This document shows, in pieces, positions 61,812 to 64,000 of a DNA stretch of 64,000 nucleotides (positions within the stretch are counted from its first letter, which is position 1; the number at the start of each line of letters is the position of its first letter). The translations under genes and the position numbers were made by a program. The stretch covers positions 930,001 through 994,000 of the forward strand of contig BTPP01000006.1 of the NCBI GenBank assembly GCA_037102815.1. The letters run 5' to 3'. The notes below the pieces were generated by a model. That model worked only from the letters and a program-made list of their open reading frames with translations, did not search any database and was not told the origin of the DNA. The DNA comes from Neurospora intermedia. Its lineage: Eukaryota > Ascomycota > Sordariomycetes > Sordariales > Sordariaceae.

Positions 61812-64000
61812 CTTCCCCGGACTAAAAGAAACTATATAGCTAACTAATATTATATAAAATAATAGAAATCCCTATTAAACGAGCGGTCCACTCTCGAAAA
61901 GCCTTTACCGCCGCCGGCGATTATCGTTATAACCTCCGCCACAGAATTAGAGCCTCCTACTCTACCTCCTTCTCCTTCTCCTTCCGCCTCTTTTCTACTA
62001 CCGCCCAAGCCGGTAGGTACAACACTTCCAAATATCTATTATAGAAGGCCTATATAATATTGGGGGCTATAAATATATTAGTACGTAGCTATTATAACGG
62101 CGTATATAAGGGTATTTAAATAACGAAATATTCCTAATAATCCTTATTATTCTTCCGGCATTTATCGATCCTCTCGAATTTATATTCTATAGAATCCTCC
62201 CTATTATTAATCCTCTTTATAATTCGGCTATAGTTAGTATAAATATTCTATTCCTCTACGTCCGTCTATCCTAGTAGGCCCTCTTCGTCCTATAGTTTAA
62301 CTTTATTAATATAGAACGTTGGGCTATACTTTATATTAATTAGGAGTTTAAACGTAATTCGATAGTTGTTTGTTTTAAGGATTTCGAATAGTCCTTTAAA
62401 AAGGGGTGTAAATTTAGTATAAGGGCGGCCAATATCGAGGTTTTTAGTATTAAAAAGGATTCTATTTCCCTTCTTATACTTCGGTATATCCGATCGATAG
62501 GTATTTGTATTATCCTTATAGTATTACTAAGCCTACTATATTTAACTCGTAATAAAGTTTAATATTTATTTAAACTAATTAATTAGTTCGTTAGCCTTAA
62601 AATATTTAATTTATTATACTATTAATATCTTTAACGGATATAGTTTAACTAGTTCGATACCTATACGAGGGTAAAAATTATAATTAATAAAGAAGGGGAA
62701 AATATTAATAGTTTTAGAAATTAGGTTATTCCTAGCGAATTCTATAATTAATAATTAATTTACTTAATCATCCTATACCTAATTAATATAAAAGCGAAGG
62801 TATTTCTTTATTTTAATATTAATACGTTCGGTTTAATTATTAGTAGTAGGGTAGAAAATAGAAGAAGGTTTAAAAGCGACTTCTAATTATAATAATAAGG
62901 CTCTCTAAAATTATAAAATAAATTAGGTACTACGGTTAAAAATAATAGAGTCCAGCAAATTATAAATACTATAAACTCTCTCTATAAAACGTTCTACTAA
63001 TTCCTCCGCCGTTAAACCTATAGTAGGGATATAATACTATATCTTTATTAATCGATCGACAATAACGGTAATATATTTAAAATTTTATCCGCGGTATAAA
63101 TAGAGCGTAAGCGGGGTAATATAATCGATTGAAATATTCCTCTATAGTACGAATAGTACTACTAATAATTTTAAAAAATTATAGGGGGCGTATTATAATA
63201 GTTTAGATTTAGTATATACTAAATAAACTTTATAGTACGACCGGACTATAATATATATTCCTAATTAAAAGAAAAATTGTAATAGTAGCGAATAAGTCTT
63301 TTCGCGACCCGGGTAATTAGCGGCCAGCGAATTGTAAATATATCGGAGGAGTAAGAAATAAAGTTCTATATTAATAAGATTAATAAGGATAGCGCTATAG
63401 AAATACGCCCGTCCCTAAATCGTTTAATATTTAACGAAGGGGATTTATTTTATATAATCTTTAATTTTTTTAGACTACGTTCGACGGTTGGGGTCCGATA
63501 AGTAAGCGATAATATTCTAAAGTATTATCGATTTTTTATAGCCCTCTACTATTAAATTATCTATTAACTTTTCATTTAATATTTCTAAATTATAAATATA
63601 TTTAGTACTAATATCGACCTCTTTACTTCCGTCCTCTAAAATAAATATTCTATTAATAAAAATATTATAATCGAATAAAACTTTATTCCTAATTAGTAGC
63701 TTTTCGTCGGCTTTATCCTTAGGTAGGTCCTTTAACTTCCTATTTAGTGCGTTAGAACGTATTTGTAAAGATCCAAGGTGGTACTTAATTGTAAAATTAA
63801 AATAGGAGAAGAATTAAGACTAATATATATAATAGAGGGTAAATTATTTATTAATTATAAAGGTCTTTAAACTTCTATAATCGGTAAGGACTTCGAACGG
63901 TTCTTAAGTACCTTCTAATTTAGGGCGCTATTCCTCGAAGGCTTTAATAATAGTAAGCAATTCCTTATTATAAATATTATAATTATATTCGGCCGAAGAA
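61812..64000 (-). mobile_element. RIP-degraded Ty3/gypsy retrotransposon (3' half of pol), running off the window
   Basis: Fossil. The stretch is extremely rich in TA, and CA and TG dinucleotides are nearly absent on both strands, which is the saturated RIP pattern of Neurospora. On the minus strand, recognisable traces of a gypsy-type RNase H lie at about 63700-64000 and of an integrase at about 62800-63500. The LTR-like segment at 61554-61811 sits downstream as the presumed 3' LTR, so the element reads right to left and its 5' part lies beyond 64000. It is broken throughout with many inactivating changes and cannot be active. Age: decay by RIP can be fast, so the degree of change does not date it. 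Confidence 0.8.

Noticed and set aside
61356-64000. Telomere or subtelomere at the right edge
   Set aside because: No TTAGGG repeats; the AT-rich sequence is accounted for by a RIP-degraded retroelement.

Overview
The window is nuclear DNA of a filamentous ascomycete, almost certainly Neurospora or a close Sordariaceae relative. Four things point there. Genes have short introns with GTAAGT-like donors and CTAAC/CTAAT branch sites. Two dispersed, single-copy 5S rRNA genes are present instead of a tandem array. A terminal stretch is AT-rich, TpA-rich and nearly free of CpA/TpG, which is the mark of repeat-induced point mutation (RIP). The protein set is typically Sordariomycete.

I support sixteen protein genes, two 5S rRNA genes and one intron-bearing tRNA-Glu. 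In order: long-chain acyl-CoA synthetase (-, cut by the left edge); Zn2Cys6 regulator (+); 5S rRNA (-); CCDC174-like coiled-coil protein (-); small one-helix membrane protein (+); homoserine dehydrogenase (-); Trm8 tRNA m7G methyltransferase (+); Mdm1/Snx13-type sorting nexin (+); AcuK/Ert1-type gluconeogenesis regulator (-); MFS transporter (-); 5S rRNA (-); Aip1 WD-repeat actin regulator (-); tRNA-Glu(CUC) (-); Pab2/PABPN1-like RNA-binding protein (+); Rsp5/NEDD4 ubiquitin ligase (+); membrane-anchored YtcJ-like amidohydrolase (+); nitronate monooxygenase (-); SPX-domain membrane protein (-); Mpp10 of the U3 snoRNP (+). Exon structures were worked out by hand from splice sites and frame continuity. 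Every complete gene sums to a whole number of codons.

The genes are mostly housekeeping functions with no operon logic or shared pathway; neighbours are unrelated. Intergenic space is generous. The longest gap, about 6.7 kb, lies upstream of the AcuK-type regulator. It holds a clear non-autonomous DNA transposon (MITE) of PIF/Harbinger type at 23603-23995, with inverted ends, a TTA duplication and an internal CAGTAAAT motif in both orientations, plus a 54-nt A run.

From about 60.4 kb to the right edge the sequence becomes a RIP-degraded fossil region. It holds two LTR-like segments (about 60829-61105 and 61554-61811) and the decayed 3' half of a Ty3/gypsy element on the minus strand, which runs off the window.

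I found no previously undescribed system (defence island, biosynthetic cluster and so on). The most interesting signals are the MITE, the pair of 5S rRNA genes whose differences are compensatory in two helices, the very small exons of the transporter and nitronate monooxygenase, and the ligase whose catalytic cysteine codon is split by an intron.
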